The position numbers and the translations under genes were made by a program. Shown here in pieces: positions 33,451-42,386 of a stretch of DNA of 64,000 bases (within the stretch, counting starts at the first letter, position 1; each line of letters starts with the position of its first letter). The stretch spans positions 1,798,001 through 1,862,000 of the forward strand of contig NZ_MAYG01000001.1 in NCBI RefSeq assembly GCF_001684965.1, given 5' to 3'. The notes below the pieces were generated by a model. The model did not search any database. It had not been told where the DNA came from and saw nothing but the letters and a program-made list of their open reading frames with translations. This stretch comes from Chryseobacterium arthrosphaerae (GTDB lineage Bacteria > Bacteroidota > Bacteroidia > Flavobacteriales > Weeksellaceae).

Positions 33451-34431
33451 TCACTGCCCGGAATAAACTTCAGGATTAGCACAATACGGCATTTTTTCTC
33501 CTTTTGAAAAAGCAATGATATTGCCGGCTGCGAGTCTTGCCATCCCATTTCTTGCTTCCACAGTAGCAGAGCCAATATGAGGCAGAACACATACATTTGA
33601 AAGCTCCAGAATAGGATCATCTGCAGACATAGGCTCCGGGTTGGTTACATCAAGACCTGCACCCCAAATCTGCCCGTCTGCCAGTGCATCATAAAGATCG
33701 GTCTGCCGGTGAAATCCTCCTCTTGCCGTATTGATAAAAATGGCATTGGCTTTCATTCTTTTAAATACAGAATCATTGAACAGCCCTTCCTGTTCAGGGG
33801 TAAAGCTGGCATGAACACTCAATACGTCGGAACGCTCAATTAATTGATCAAAAGAGACATACTTTGCATCCAGCTCTTTTTCTGCCTGTACATTCTGATG
33901 ACGGTTATGATAGATGATATCCATACCAAAAGCTTTCTTTGATTTTTCAGCCATTTCATAGCCAATACGTCCTAATCCGAAAATTCCCAGCGTCTTCCCA
34001 TAAAGTTCCTGGCCCAAGGCATGTAAGGGATCAAAAGCTCCCCAATGACCTTCTTTTACTTTACGGAAATTATAGCTGGCTCTTCTTGCGACCGACTGCA
34101 TCAACAGAAAAGCTACGTCGGAAGTAGCCTTGCTCAGGACATCAGGGGTATTGCCAACCGGAATTCCTCTGTGAGTTGCCTCCTTAATATCCACATGATC
34201 AAAACCTACGGAATACAGAGCTATGGCTTTAATATCCGGACATGCCTCGAAAAAACTGTGGTCGTATTTAAATTCAGCTCCAATGCTTACAATGGCGTCT
34301 GCATTTTTACAGTAATTCAGCCATTCTTCATATGAAAGGTTCTCGTGGTCCGGCCATACGATCTGTAATCCGGCTTCTTTCAGCATATCTGTTCCTGTTT
34401 CAGGTATTTTTTTATTGATAAAAACTTTCAT
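33451..34431 (-). CDS. D-2-hydroxyacid dehydrogenase (glyoxylate/hydroxypyruvate reductase type)
   Basis: A 326-residue NAD(P)-dependent enzyme that interconverts 2-keto acids and D-2-hydroxy acids. The Rossmann motif is GIFGLGRIGYEMAEKSKKAF near residue 150. The catalytic Arg is in NTARGGFHRQ, the Glu in GLDVTNPEP, and the His in LPHIGSATVEAR. The N-terminal MKVFINKKIPETG resembles glyoxylate/hydroxypyruvate reductases. The start could also be two codons upstream (MIMK). It lies 70 bases downstream of a small helical protein gene on the same strand, separated from it by a terminator. Confidence 0.93.
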   Translation of the reverse strand: MKVFINKKIPETGTDMLKEAGLQIVWPDHENLSYEEWLNYCKNADAIVSIGAEFKYDHSFFEACPDIKAIALYSVGFDHVDIKEATHRGIPVGNTPDVLSKATSDVAFLLMQSVARRASYNFRKVKEGHWGAFDPLHALGQELYGKTLGIFGLGRIGYEMAEKSKKAFGMDIIYHNRHQNVQAEKELDAKYVSFDQLIERSDVLSVHASFTPEQEGLFNDSVFKRMKANAIFINTARGGFHRQTDLYDALADGQIWGAGLDVTNPEPMSADDPILELSNVCVLPHIGSATVEARNGMARLAAGNIIAFSKGEKMPYCANPEVYSGQ

Positions 34432-34449
34432 TATCATAATATTGGTTTA

Positions 34450-34486
34450 AAAATAAATAACCTTACCGGCAAAAGTAAGGTTATTG
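34450..34486 (-). terminator. Terminator of the 87-residue protein gene
   Basis: An 11-bp stem AATAACCTTAC / GTAAGGTTATT (34456-34466, 34475-34485) is followed by a T-rich run on the minus strand. Confidence 0.75.
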
Positions 34487-34504
34487 AACTTTAATATTAA
34501 AAAT

Positions 34505-34768
34505 TTATTTTTTTTCATCTGAATCGTGTTTGTTTTTCTCCCAGGCTTCTGAAGCCATCTCCTGAATTTCATCCCAGACCTCTTTTGCAGATTTCTGTGC
34601 ATGGCTCATAAACCCCTGTTTTGTTGCCTCCTGATTCTTACTTTTCATGTCCTGAATGTAATCTTTCACCTGTTGGGAATAGCTTTCTACACTATAACCC
34701 GGATTATTGTGCAGGTTCTTCTGAAGATTACTAAAATCGTGTGATGCCTTGAATCTGTTCGTATCCAT
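34505..34768 (-). CDS. Small helical protein of unknown function
   Basis: An 87-residue soluble protein from MDTNRFKASHDFSNLQ, all-helical and charged, with a repeat-like feature of small polar residues (SHAQKSAKEVWDEIQEMASEAWEKNK). The WDEIQ...SEAWEKN part is reminiscent of stress-inducible CsbD/YtxH-like small proteins, but there is no clear match. No signal peptide. The start may be two codons upstream (MIMD). It has its own terminator. Function unknown. Confidence 0.7.
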   Translation of the reverse strand: MDTNRFKASHDFSNLQKNLHNNPGYSVESYSQQVKDYIQDMKSKNQEATKQGFMSHAQKSAKEVWDEIQEMASEAWEKNKHDSDEKK

Positions 34769-34981
34769 AATCATAAGATTTTAAGTGGTTTCTGTTCCTT
34801 AAAGAATTCAATTTTCATTCCGAAGCGGAACAAAAATTTATTAAAAAACATTAAAATATGTGAAGGAACAAAGACACGAAATCCAGATGTCTTAATTGCA
34901 AAAAATCTTAAAAAATATTTGAGACCAGTTCTCCTGCCAATTCCGCAGAATTTTATAGTAAAACGTTGACAGGCAGATTTC

Positions 34982-35635
34982 CTATTGATTCGTACTTCCT
35001 AACATCGGAACAAATTTATAAGCCCCGAATTCTTCTTTTTCAAATTCTGTAGGACCTACTTTGGTGAATCTGTATAAAACCTGCTCATCGGTGGGACCTA
35101 ACGGAATGACCATAATACCGCCTACTTTCAATTGTTTTAATAATTCAGTCGGTAATGTTGAAGCACCACAGGTAACGATAATCTTATCGAAAGGAGCAAA
35201 AGTGGGAAGCCCGGCAAAGCCATCTCCAAAGCTTTGAAATTTCGGGAACATATGAAGCTCTCTCAGTTTATTTTTTGAGAAATCAAACAGGTCTTTCTGT
35301 CTTTCCACGGTGTATACATGTGCTTTCATGGCCATCAGAACAGCCGTCTGATACCCACAGCCCGTTCCGATCTCCAATACTTTTTCACCTGCTTTTACTT
35401 TTAGCAATTCTGACTGCTCTGCCACTGTAGACGGGTGTGAAATGGTCTGATGGGCCAGAATGGGGAAAGCTCTGTCCTCATAGGCAAAGTCTTCAAAGAT
35501 ACTTTCGATGAAAAGGTGTCTCGGAACTTCATTCATGGCCGAAAGTACATTTTCATCCGAAATCCCGATCCTGTATCGGAGATACTCCACTAAATTTTTT
35601 CTTTTTCCTTTATGTACAAACGAATCACGCATCAT
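34982..35635 (-). CDS. pcm: Protein-L-isoaspartate O-methyltransferase
   Basis: A 217-residue SAM-dependent methyltransferase that repairs isoaspartyl residues in damaged proteins. SAM-binding motif I is VLEIGTGCGYQTAVLM near residue 80. The family signature AYEDRAFPILAHQTISHPS near residue 50, post-I RQKDLFDFSKNKL, and PFDKIIVTCGAS are all present. It is cytosolic and probably monocistronic. The start may be either of two adjacent ATG codons. Confidence 0.96.
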   Translation of the reverse strand: MMRDSFVHKGKRKNLVEYLRYRIGISDENVLSAMNEVPRHLFIESIFEDFAYEDRAFPILAHQTISHPSTVAEQSELLKVKAGEKVLEIGTGCGYQTAVLMAMKAHVYTVERQKDLFDFSKNKLRELHMFPKFQSFGDGFAGLPTFAPFDKIIVTCGASTLPTELLKQLKVGGIMVIPLGPTDEQVLYRFTKVGPTEFEKEEFGAYKFVPMLGSTNQ

Positions 35636-35782
35636 TATTTAGATAATAGTTATTAGGGTTACCGCTATTAGATTTACAAAAGTAACGAAACAATCTATAC
35701 TGATCAACCTAAAGCCTGTTCCTTTTCTTCCTTTATTCCACAAAAAATAAAGTGATTTAAAGTAAAAGCTTTATCCGACCTG

Positions 35783-36445
35783 TCAGTTCCATTTTATGAC
35801 TAAAGGCCCGTAAAATTTGCTCACAGAATTATCAGAACATCTTTTTCTGACAAAAAAATTATAGGTTGTCATTTTGTTTAATCCTGTATAAATATGGCCC
35901 GGCGCAGTTAAATCTCCGTTTACCGGCGGGACCGGACTCGTCGTTAAGACCGCTTCATACATAGAAATTCCGTCATTTTCCCATGATACTTTAGCTTCAA
36001 AAGTAAAAGCATATGCCGAGGACGTCATTTTTGAATAATTTGCATAGTACGGCGTTTCACAAAGGGTTGCATTGGTGGTCAAAATACTTAGAGGTCCAGC
36101 CCAGTGGCTTCTTACATTGTCTGTACCGCAATTTTTTCTTACATACAAATCATATTTCCTGTTTTTATAGAGAGGAATGCTAAAGGAAGTGCTGTTTGTT
36201 ACCGCTATGGTTCCATTTCCTAAAGAAAAACCCTGGTTCCCATATTGCACTTCAAAATTGCCTGGATTCTGACTGTTATTATTATTCCAGGAAAACAGAT
36301 TATTTCCGTATTCAAATTTCAAATCTATAGGCGTTTCACATTTGGACGGATCTATCTTTACCTCATGTTCAGTACCTTCTCCTAATCCTGAACATCCTGC
36401 AGTACACAACACGAAGATGAGTAGCATCGAAATTATTCTTTTCAT
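35783..36445 (-). CDS. Lipoprotein with two fibronectin-III-like repeats
   Basis: A 220-residue protein. A lipoprotein signal (MKRIISMLLIFVLCTAGC) is followed by two similar domains, residues about 36-115 and 128-220. Each starts with CETP and ends with a tyrosine-rich strand and RKxC (YDLYVRKNCGTDN and YNFFVRKRCSDNS), a pattern typical of the fibronectin-type-III-like repeats in flavobacterial surface proteins. It has no T9SS sorting domain, so it is expected to be anchored by lipid. Function is unknown; adhesion or ligand binding is possible (inference). Confidence 0.8.
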   Translation of the reverse strand: MKRIISMLLIFVLCTAGCSGLGEGTEHEVKIDPSKCETPIDLKFEYGNNLFSWNNNNSQNPGNFEVQYGNQGFSLGNGTIAVTNSTSFSIPLYKNRKYDLYVRKNCGTDNVRSHWAGPLSILTTNATLCETPYYANYSKMTSSAYAFTFEAKVSWENDGISMYEAVLTTSPVPPVNGDLTAPGHIYTGLNKMTTYNFFVRKRCSDNSVSKFYGPLVIKWN

Positions 36446-36601
36446 GGTTATTTTTCTGACCGTGAATTTACTGTAATTTCTTTAATGCACGAATAGATCT
36501 GCAACTTTAGCTTTACCTATCAATTTCAGGATTCTCCAAGTAAAAAGTCATGTGTTTTTATAAATGTACATTCACTATATTTACAAAAATTTAATACAGC
36601 T

Positions 36602-37564
36602 ATGTTAAAAGCAGGTTTGGTAGGTGCCGGACACTTGGGAAAAATACACTTAAAACTTCTTAATCAGTCAGATCGGTATGAGTTTGTAGGTTTCCACGAT
36701 AAAGATGTTGAAAACGGAAAGAAATTAGAAGCCGAATTCGGGTATAAATATTTTGAAAATTTTGATGAATTGCTGGAGCAGATCGATATGCTGGACATCG
36801 TAACCCCAACGATTTATCATTATGATTATGCTTTAAAAGCCATAGAAAAGGGCCTGCATTTCTTTATTGAAAAACCGGTAACCCAGACGCTTGAACAGGC
36901 GGAAGAAATTCTTCGTTTGTGCCAGGAAAAGGGAATCAAAGCACAGGTAGGACATGTAGAAAGATACAATCCTGCTTTTATTGCGACTAAGGAATACATC
37001 AGCAATCCCATGTTCATTGAAATCCACAGGCTTGCAGAATTTAATCCTCGCGGAACGGACGTTTCTGTAGTGCTGGACCTGATGATCCACGATCTTGATA
37101 TTTTATTAAGTATTGCTAAATCTAAAGTAAAGAACATCCATGCAAGCGGCGTCTGCGTAGTAAGCAAGACTCCGGATATTGCCAATGCAAGGATAGAATT
37201 TGAAAACGGATGTGTTGCCAACCTTACCACTTCCAGAATCTCTATGAAGGCGATGAGAAAAAGCAGGTTCTTCCAGAAAGATGCTTATATTTCGGTTGAT
37301 TTCCTTGAGAAAAAAGCAGAAGTGATCAGAATGAAAGACGCTCCTGAAAACCCTACTCCATTTGATATGATCATAGAAAATGCGGAAGGTGAAAAGAATC
37401 AGATCCTCTTTGAATATCCGAATATTCAGCCTAACAATGCTATTCTTGACGAATTAAATTCGTTTGCTGATGCCATCACAAACGGTAAAAATGTGGAAGT
37501 TTCCCTTGAAGACGGAACTGAAGCCCTGAAGGTAGCCTTGGAAATCATGAAGCTTATCAGTTAA
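36602..37564 (+). CDS. Gfo/Idh/MocA family oxidoreductase
   Basis: A 320-residue NAD(P)-dependent dehydrogenase. The Rossmann motif is GLVGAGHLGKIHLKLL at residue 5-20. The signature EKPVTQTLEQAEEIL lies near residue 92, with the lysine of the EKP motif contacting substrate and cofactor, and HVERYNPAF and the His in LMIHDLDILLS complete the active site. The substrate is usually a sugar, sugar nucleotide or inositol. It is similar in form to UDP-N-acetylglucosamine 3-dehydrogenases, but this is not proven here. It is transcribed alone, divergent from the lipoprotein gene. Confidence 0.93.
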   Translation: MLKAGLVGAGHLGKIHLKLLNQSDRYEFVGFHDKDVENGKKLEAEFGYKYFENFDELLEQIDMLDIVTPTIYHYDYALKAIEKGLHFFIEKPVTQTLEQAEEILRLCQEKGIKAQVGHVERYNPAFIATKEYISNPMFIEIHRLAEFNPRGTDVSVVLDLMIHDLDILLSIAKSKVKNIHASGVCVVSKTPDIANARIEFENGCVANLTTSRISMKAMRKSRFFQKDAYISVDFLEKKAEVIRMKDAPENPTPFDMIIENAEGEKNQILFEYPNIQPNNAILDELNSFADAITNGKNVEVSLEDGTEALKVALEIMKLIS

Positions 37565-37921
37565 AAATACTGTTTTTTAAACATCAATACATACAATGCT
37601 ATTTTATAATCAGAATAATGGTTATGAGATAGCATTTTTAATGAAGTTTAGACTTATTAACCAAATTCATACTTCGCCCTTAAAACCAACGATAAAATAA
37701 AAATTTTTCATTAATCAATATTGATTTATTATTAAAAATCCCTTTTCAAAACAAAAAAACGATATATTTGAAGAATAATTCAACAAAGTATTGAAAGATT
37801 TTGTTTTACATACCCAATGGATTTCCGGCAAAATAAACAGGCTGAATGCACACTTTTATTTTGACGTTTCAGTTTATTATCATTAAATCCCATTTTTTCC
37901 TTCATTTAAATCAGATTAATT
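37565..37921. other. 357-base gap upstream of the GH5 gene
   Basis: Contains TATATTTG (37763-37770), a possible -7 box that would leave a leader of about 150 bases, and otherwise AT-rich sequence. No ORF, no hairpin terminator and no repeat family was recognised. Confidence 0.4.
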
Positions 37922-39658
37922 ATGAAAAGAGCTATTGTATTATCCGCATTATTATTGTCTCAATTTGGGACATCACAATTATTAAAGACTTCCGGTCAAA
38001 AAATTGTCAATGATAAAGGTGAAAATATTCAACTGAGAGGCCTTGGTCTGGGCGGCTGGATGCTTCAGGAAGGCTATATGCTGAAAACAGCAGATTTTGC
38101 AGGCCCACAGTATAAAATCAAGGAGAAAATAGCTGAACTGATCGGCGAAGACGGAATGAAGGAATTTTATAAGGCTTATCTGAAAAACGGAATTACCAAA
38201 CAGGATATCGATTTCCTGGCAAAAGCAGGATTCAACTCTGTCAGACTTCCCATGCATTATAATCTGTATACGCTTCCTATAGAAAAAGAACCTGTGAAAG
38301 GGAAAGATACCTGGCTGGAAGAAGGCTTTAAAATGACGGATGATTTACTTCAATGGTGTAAAGACAACAAAATCTATCTGATCCTGGATCTTCATGCGGC
38401 TCCTGGCGGACAGGGGAATGATGCCAACATTTCTGATAATGACAAAACCAAGCCGTCACTTTGGGAAAGTGAAGAAAATCAAAGGAAAACGGTTGCGCTT
38501 TGGAAGAAACTTGCAGACCGCTATAAAAATGAACCATGGATTGGCGGTTACGATATCATCAATGAGCCTAATATCAATTTCACAGGTAAAAACCCAAACG
38601 GAACAGACGAAATGTCGAATGCTCCTCTGTGGAAATTACAAAAAGACATCACCGCTGCAATCCGGGAGGTTGATCAGAAGCACCTGATCTTTATTGAAGG
38701 AAATGGCTGGGGAAATAATTACAACGGCCTGCCTCCGGTCTGGGATAACAATATGGCTTTCAGCTTTCATAAGTACTGGAACTACAATGATGATGCAACA
38801 ATACAGTTTGCACTGGACCTGAGGAAAAAGCATAATATCCCGATCTGGCTGGGAGAAACCGGAGAAAATTCCAATGTTTGGTTTACAGAGCTCATCCAGC
38901 TGCTTGATCAACACAATATCGGGTATGCGTTCTGGCCTATGAAAAAAATTGATAATATTGCCGGAATTGCCAATGTAAAAACAACTCCCGAATACGAAAA
39001 ACTATTGGACTACTGGAAAAACGGCGGTGAAAAACCTTCAAAAGAAGATGCAAGAAAAGCTCTGATGAAGATTGCAGACCACTATAAATTCAGCAATACA
39101 GAAATTAAAAATGATGTGATTGATGCCATGTTCAGACAAGTGACGGATGCTTCTTCAAAACCATTTAAAAATCACCAGATTCCGGGGAGAGTATTTGCAT
39201 CAGAATACGATCTGGGAAGAATGGGTTCTGCCTATAAGGATAATGATTTTATCAATCTGTGGGTAAGTGATCCTGCTAAAAGATCGGAATGGAATTCCGG
39301 CCAGCAGATGAGAAATGACGGGGTTGATATTTATGTATGCAACGATAAGATCACCAATCAGTATTACGTAGGAAAAACGGAAACCGGAGAATGGATCCAG
39401 TATACGGTTCATTCCAAAGCAGATAAGAAGTATACATTTGACATCAGATACTCAAGCCTACAGCCTGCAGCCATAAGACTGGAGGATGCTTCAGGAAAAT
39501 TACTGGCTGCTGTCCCATTAAAGCCAACAGGGAAAAATGAAAACTGGGCTACTGTTTCTGCTAAAAATATCCAGCTTCGGAAAGGAGAAAACAAGATCAG
39601 AATTATTTTTGAAAATGATGGGGTAAACCTGAATTATTTTGAAGTAAAACAGGAATAA
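37922..39658 (+). CDS. Secreted glycoside hydrolase family 5 with C-terminal CBM6-like domain
   Basis: A 578-residue exported enzyme. Signal peptide MKRAIVLSALLLSQFGTSQ; GH5 TIM barrel from about residue 25 to 350, with RGLGLGGWMLQEGYML, GFNSVRLPMHYNLY and LDLHAAPGGQG. The acid/base is Glu215 in IINEPN and the nucleophile is Glu312 in WLGETGEN. Residues about 415-578 form a carbohydrate-binding module of CBM6 type (RVFASEYDLGRMGSAYKDN, VGKTETGEWIQYTVHSKA). Expected activity is on a beta-1,3/1,4-glucan or related polysaccharide; the precise substrate is not determined. It has no sorting domain, so it is periplasmic or released by another route. No polysaccharide-utilisation neighbours are present. 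Confidence 0.92.
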   Translation: MKRAIVLSALLLSQFGTSQLLKTSGQKIVNDKGENIQLRGLGLGGWMLQEGYMLKTADFAGPQYKIKEKIAELIGEDGMKEFYKAYLKNGITKQDIDFLAKAGFNSVRLPMHYNLYTLPIEKEPVKGKDTWLEEGFKMTDDLLQWCKDNKIYLILDLHAAPGGQGNDANISDNDKTKPSLWESEENQRKTVALWKKLADRYKNEPWIGGYDIINEPNINFTGKNPNGTDEMSNAPLWKLQKDITAAIREVDQKHLIFIEGNGWGNNYNGLPPVWDNNMAFSFHKYWNYNDDATIQFALDLRKKHNIPIWLGETGENSNVWFTELIQLLDQHNIGYAFWPMKKIDNIAGIANVKTTPEYEKLLDYWKNGGEKPSKEDARKALMKIADHYKFSNTEIKNDVIDAMFRQVTDASSKPFKNHQIPGRVFASEYDLGRMGSAYKDNDFINLWVSDPAKRSEWNSGQQMRNDGVDIYVCNDKITNQYYVGKTETGEWIQYTVHSKADKKYTFDIRYSSLQPAAIRLEDASGKLLAAVPLKPTGKNENWATVSAKNIQLRKGENKIRIIFENDGVNLNYFEVKQE

Positions 39659-39801
39659 TTATCCTGGATCACGGAGGTTTTTCAAAGGTATCAGACTGCA
39701 CAGAATACAAGCGTTTATAAATCTTTGAAATTGATTTGGGAAGATTTTAATAAGTAAAATAATAAGCTTAATTTTAGCGCATAGAATTGAGTCAATCATT
39801 T

Positions 39802-40212
39802 ATGAAAAAAGGAATCGCAGCTGCAGCTGTATTTTGTTTTACATTTTTCTTTTCACAGAAAAGTCAAAAGTACCTGGAAATCGGCTACACAAGCATATGC
39901 TGCGGTCCGCCATCTGAAAAACCCGTTATCAGCTATCTGAAAGAGTTCAGGAAGAAGAACCGGATCAGAAATCTGGAAATTCTTCAGCAGAGAGGCCTGG
40001 GCAAAGAAGGTGAATTTGCTTTGTATATAGGGACAGATTATCTTTCTTCCAATCAGAGAAACCGTCTTGTGCGGGGGCTGATGGCTACTATTTCCAACCA
40101 GAATAACAGCAGGATGCAGGACAGCAAAGGCGCCATCAACTTTGATTCGGCGATGATTGTACATCAATCTGATCTTATGAATGCAAAAAATTTAACTATC
40201 TATAAAAAATAA
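39802..40212 (+). CDS. Small secreted protein of unknown function
   Basis: A 136-residue protein from ATG 39802 with a signal peptide MKKGIAAAAVFCFTFFFSQ. An upstream TTG start would add residues before the signal and is rejected. The mature part begins KSQKYLEIGYTSICCGPPSE with an adjacent CC pair and is then helical, with a basic RKKNRIRNLEIL segment. No known domain. It ends 7 bases before the 3-hydroxybutyryl-CoA dehydrogenase gene and is likely co-transcribed with it. Confidence 0.75.
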   Translation: MKKGIAAAAVFCFTFFFSQKSQKYLEIGYTSICCGPPSEKPVISYLKEFRKKNRIRNLEILQQRGLGKEGEFALYIGTDYLSSNQRNRLVRGLMATISNQNNSRMQDSKGAINFDSAMIVHQSDLMNAKNLTIYKK

Positions 40213-40219
40213 AAGAAAA

Positions 40220-41113
40220 ATGATCAAAAACATTGTTGTTATCGGAGCGGGAACCATGGGGAACGGTATTGCACACACTTTCGCACAAAGCGGTTTCAAA
40301 GTAAATCTTGTAGATGTATCACAGGAAGCTTTAGACAGAGGGCTGAAAACCATTACTACCAATCTTGACAGAATCATTGCAAAAGGAAATCTTACTGAAG
40401 AGCAGAAAGCTGAAACATTAGGAAATATTACCACTTTTACGGCTCTGAATGATGCCGCAGGATCTGCTGATCTTATTGTAGAAGCAGCTACGGAAAATCT
40501 GGATCTTAAATTAAAGATCTTCGGACAGATGGATGAGCTGGCTCCGGCAGGTTGTATCCTGGCTACCAATACTTCTTCTATTTCTATCACGAAAATTGCT
40601 GCTGCTACCAAAAGAGCAGACAAGGTGATCGGAATGCACTTTATGAATCCTGTTCCTATCATGAAGCTGGTAGAGATCATTAAAGGATATTCTACTTCTA
40701 AAGAGACTTTTGATACGATCTATGAGATGAGCAAAACTTTAGGAAAAGTTCCGGTAGAAGTAAATGATTATCCAGGTTTCGTGGCCAACAGAATTTTAAT
40801 GCCGATGATCAATGAATCTATCGAAACGCTTTATAACGGTGTAGCCGGTGTGGAAGAAATCGATACGGTAATGAAATTAGGAATGGCTCACCCGATGGGG
40901 CCACTTCAGCTGGCAGATTTTATTGGTCTTGATGTATGTCTTGCCATTCTGAATGTAATGTATGACGGATTCAAAAATCCTAAATATGCTCCCAACCCAT
41001 TGCTTGTAAACATGGTGACAGCCGGAAAACTTGGTGTAAAATCAGGTGAAGGGTTCTATGATTATTCTGAAAGCAAAAAAGCTGAAAAAGTTTCAAAAAT
41101 GTTTTTGAACTGA
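40220..41113 (+). CDS. 3-hydroxybutyryl-CoA dehydrogenase
   Basis: A 297-residue NAD-dependent dehydrogenase that oxidises 3-hydroxyacyl-CoA. The Rossmann motif VIGAGTMGNGIAHTFAQSG is at residues 6-24, with the catalytic His in GMHFMNPVPIM and the supporting Glu in LIVEAATENLDLK. The dimerisation domain VNDYPGFVANRILMPMINE and the conserved HPMGPLQLADFIGLDV follow. It is of the short PaaH/Hbd type and lacks a fused hydratase. It follows the small secreted protein by 7 bases and precedes a small acidic gene with its own -7 box. Confidence 0.95.
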   Translation: MIKNIVVIGAGTMGNGIAHTFAQSGFKVNLVDVSQEALDRGLKTITTNLDRIIAKGNLTEEQKAETLGNITTFTALNDAAGSADLIVEAATENLDLKLKIFGQMDELAPAGCILATNTSSISITKIAAATKRADKVIGMHFMNPVPIMKLVEIIKGYSTSKETFDTIYEMSKTLGKVPVEVNDYPGFVANRILMPMINESIETLYNGVAGVEEIDTVMKLGMAHPMGPLQLADFIGLDVCLAILNVMYDGFKNPKYAPNPLLVNMVTAGKLGVKSGEGFYDYSESKKAEKVSKMFLN

Positions 41114-41134
41114 TTTTAAGTCAATAATTTTATT

Positions 41135-41142
41135 TATCTTTG
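41135..41142 (+). promoter_or_regulatory. -7 box of the 79-residue acidic protein gene
   Basis: TATCTTTG, a TAnnTTTG match, lies 22 bases before the start codon and after the dehydrogenase stop. No TTTG -33 at 19 bases. Confidence 0.45.
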
Positions 41143-41164
41143 AGAAAGTTAAAACATTAAAAAA

Positions 41165-41404
41165 ATGAAATTACCAAAGTTTTTATTAGCAGATAATTCG
41201 GAATTTCCAGAAGATCTATTTGTAGTTCATACAGAATATCCAAGATTTATCTTAAACGTTGAGGAAGAAGAAGTTGAGTGGTTAGATGATCTTGAAGGTG
41301 ATGATGAAGAAACTATGGCAGACGAAGCGACTAAAGTAGTAGAAGCAGCGTTCAAATGGTGCGACGAAGAGTTGGCTAAGTACGACGAAGAAGAGGAAGA
41401 TTAA
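41165..41404 (+). CDS. Small conserved acidic protein
   Basis: A 79-residue soluble protein, strongly acidic. It begins MKLPKFLLADNSEFPEDLFV, continues YPRFILNVEEEEVEWLDDLE and ends KYDEEEED. I recognise it as a small protein conserved across Flavobacteriia, without known function. It has a -7 box of its own and ends in a strong bidirectional terminator. Being short and well preserved in reading frame, with good composition, it is probably real. Confidence 0.85.
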   Translation: MKLPKFLLADNSEFPEDLFVVHTEYPRFILNVEEEEVEWLDDLEGDDEETMADEATKVVEAAFKWCDEELAKYDEEEED

Positions 41405-41419
41405 TAACACTCTAAACAT

Positions 41420-41456
41420 AAAAAAGGAACTCAATTGAGTTCCTTTTGTTTTTTTA
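41420..41456. terminator. Bidirectional terminator between convergent genes
   Basis: A perfect 26-base palindrome (41422-41447; half site AAAAGGAACTCAA) is flanked by T runs on the plus side and by the matching A run on the other. It serves both the acidic protein gene and the META lipoprotein gene, whose stop is at 41454. Confidence 0.88.
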
Positions 41457-41864
41457 TTCTGATTTATTGAATTTCAATAGTAAAAGATTGTCTTTATACA
41501 ATTCTAAGGTATTTCCGGAAATCACATATTTATTAGCTTTTCCCATCATATCCATAAAGTTCTGCTCTACCCCGATATTGTTGCACATCATTTTCGTAGA
41601 CCCCATTTGCCCTGCAGAGAAACCTCCGGTAGAAGGATCAATGGTAGCCGTTCCGAAATAGTTGTTGCAGCCTGCATTCCCGGTGATTTTTTCCCCTTCA
41701 ATATTTAATGTCGGAATTTTTCCTTTTACATTGTCAGCCAGTGTCCATTTTGTATTGACAAGAGCTGGCTGAGCCTTCCCTACTTTAGAGGCAGACGGGC
41801 TGCTCATGGTACCACACGAAGCCAATACTGCTGCTGTACATATACTTAAAAAAAGCTTTTTCAT
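41454..41864 (-). CDS. META domain lipoprotein (HslJ-like)
   Basis: A 136-residue lipoprotein: MKKLFLSICTAAVLASC with lipobox LASC. Residues about 38-130 are a META domain: NTKWTLADNVKGKIPTLNIE, GNAGCNNYFGTATID, and GQMGSTKMMCNN, a pattern found in E. coli HslJ and related heat-inducible proteins. Its likely place is the periplasmic face of a membrane. The family function is unclear. It shares a terminator with the convergent acidic protein gene. Confidence 0.9.
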   Translation of the reverse strand: MKKLFLSICTAAVLASCGTMSSPSASKVGKAQPALVNTKWTLADNVKGKIPTLNIEGEKITGNAGCNNYFGTATIDPSTGGFSAGQMGSTKMMCNNIGVEQNFMDMMGKANKYVISGNTLELYKDNLLLLKFNKSE

Positions 41865-42016
41865 TTTTTTCTTTTTGAATTAACCCAAATTTACGGATTT
41901 TATATTATTTAAACGGGATGCAGTGAATTTTATTATTCTTTAACATTTGCTTTTTGAATATTTTTCCAGGCTATTTTTGTGAACAGTAGCTATCATTATT
42001 CCTGTAAATGGGAAAA

Positions 42017-42080
42017 CGCAAAGACACAGATTTGTTAATATGCAAAGAGTTTAAAACACAAGGTTTTATCTTCGATAAAA
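42017..42080. repeat. Intergenic repeat family A, copy 3
   Basis: Starts with CGCAAAG (42017-42023) and carries the family hairpin TTTTATC-ttc-GATAAAA (42064-42080). The right end is less clear and runs into repeat family B. Confidence 0.45.
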
Positions 42081-42094
42081 TTTTAATACTAAAC

Positions 42095-42176
42095 CTTTGT
42101 CATTCCGAGCAAAGCAAGGAATCTATACTATAATTGGTTTATAAAAATATATTGAAACTCCTGCGGAGTGACAAAG
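42095..42176. repeat. Intergenic repeat family B, copy 2
   Basis: Begins CTTTGTCATTCCGAGCAAAG and ends with the inverted CTGCGGAGTGACAAAG; terminal CTTTGTCA/TGACAAAG are exact complements, 82 bases end to end. Non-coding. Confidence 0.6.
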
Positions 42177-42325
42177 TTGGAATAGACTAAGCCAAAAGAG
42201 AATATCCCAGAGAGATACCATTCAACAGGAACGGGCTATAATCCTGAGCTTAATAGAAGGGAGCCCGTTTGTTTAAAATACAAACATACCAATGGCTTTA
42301 GCCCAAGCCTAACAACAAACAATAA

Positions 42326-42354
42326 AACAAAAAAACGGACTTAAAAAAGTCCGT
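42326..42354 (-). terminator. Terminator of pheT
   Basis: An 8-bp stem ACGGACTT / AAGTCCGT with a 4-base loop is followed on the minus strand by T runs. It is 33 bases past the pheT stop. Confidence 0.8.
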
Positions 42355-42386
42355 CTCTATTTATTTATGAAATGTATTTTCAAATA

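Larger units (their letters stand above)
41865..42386. other. 522-base gap with dispersed repeats
   Basis: Contains repeat family A (42017-42080), repeat family B (42095-42176), a stretch with GGGCT/AGCCC words near 42215-42310, and the pheT terminator at 42326-42354. No ORF was seen in either direction. Confidence 0.55.
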
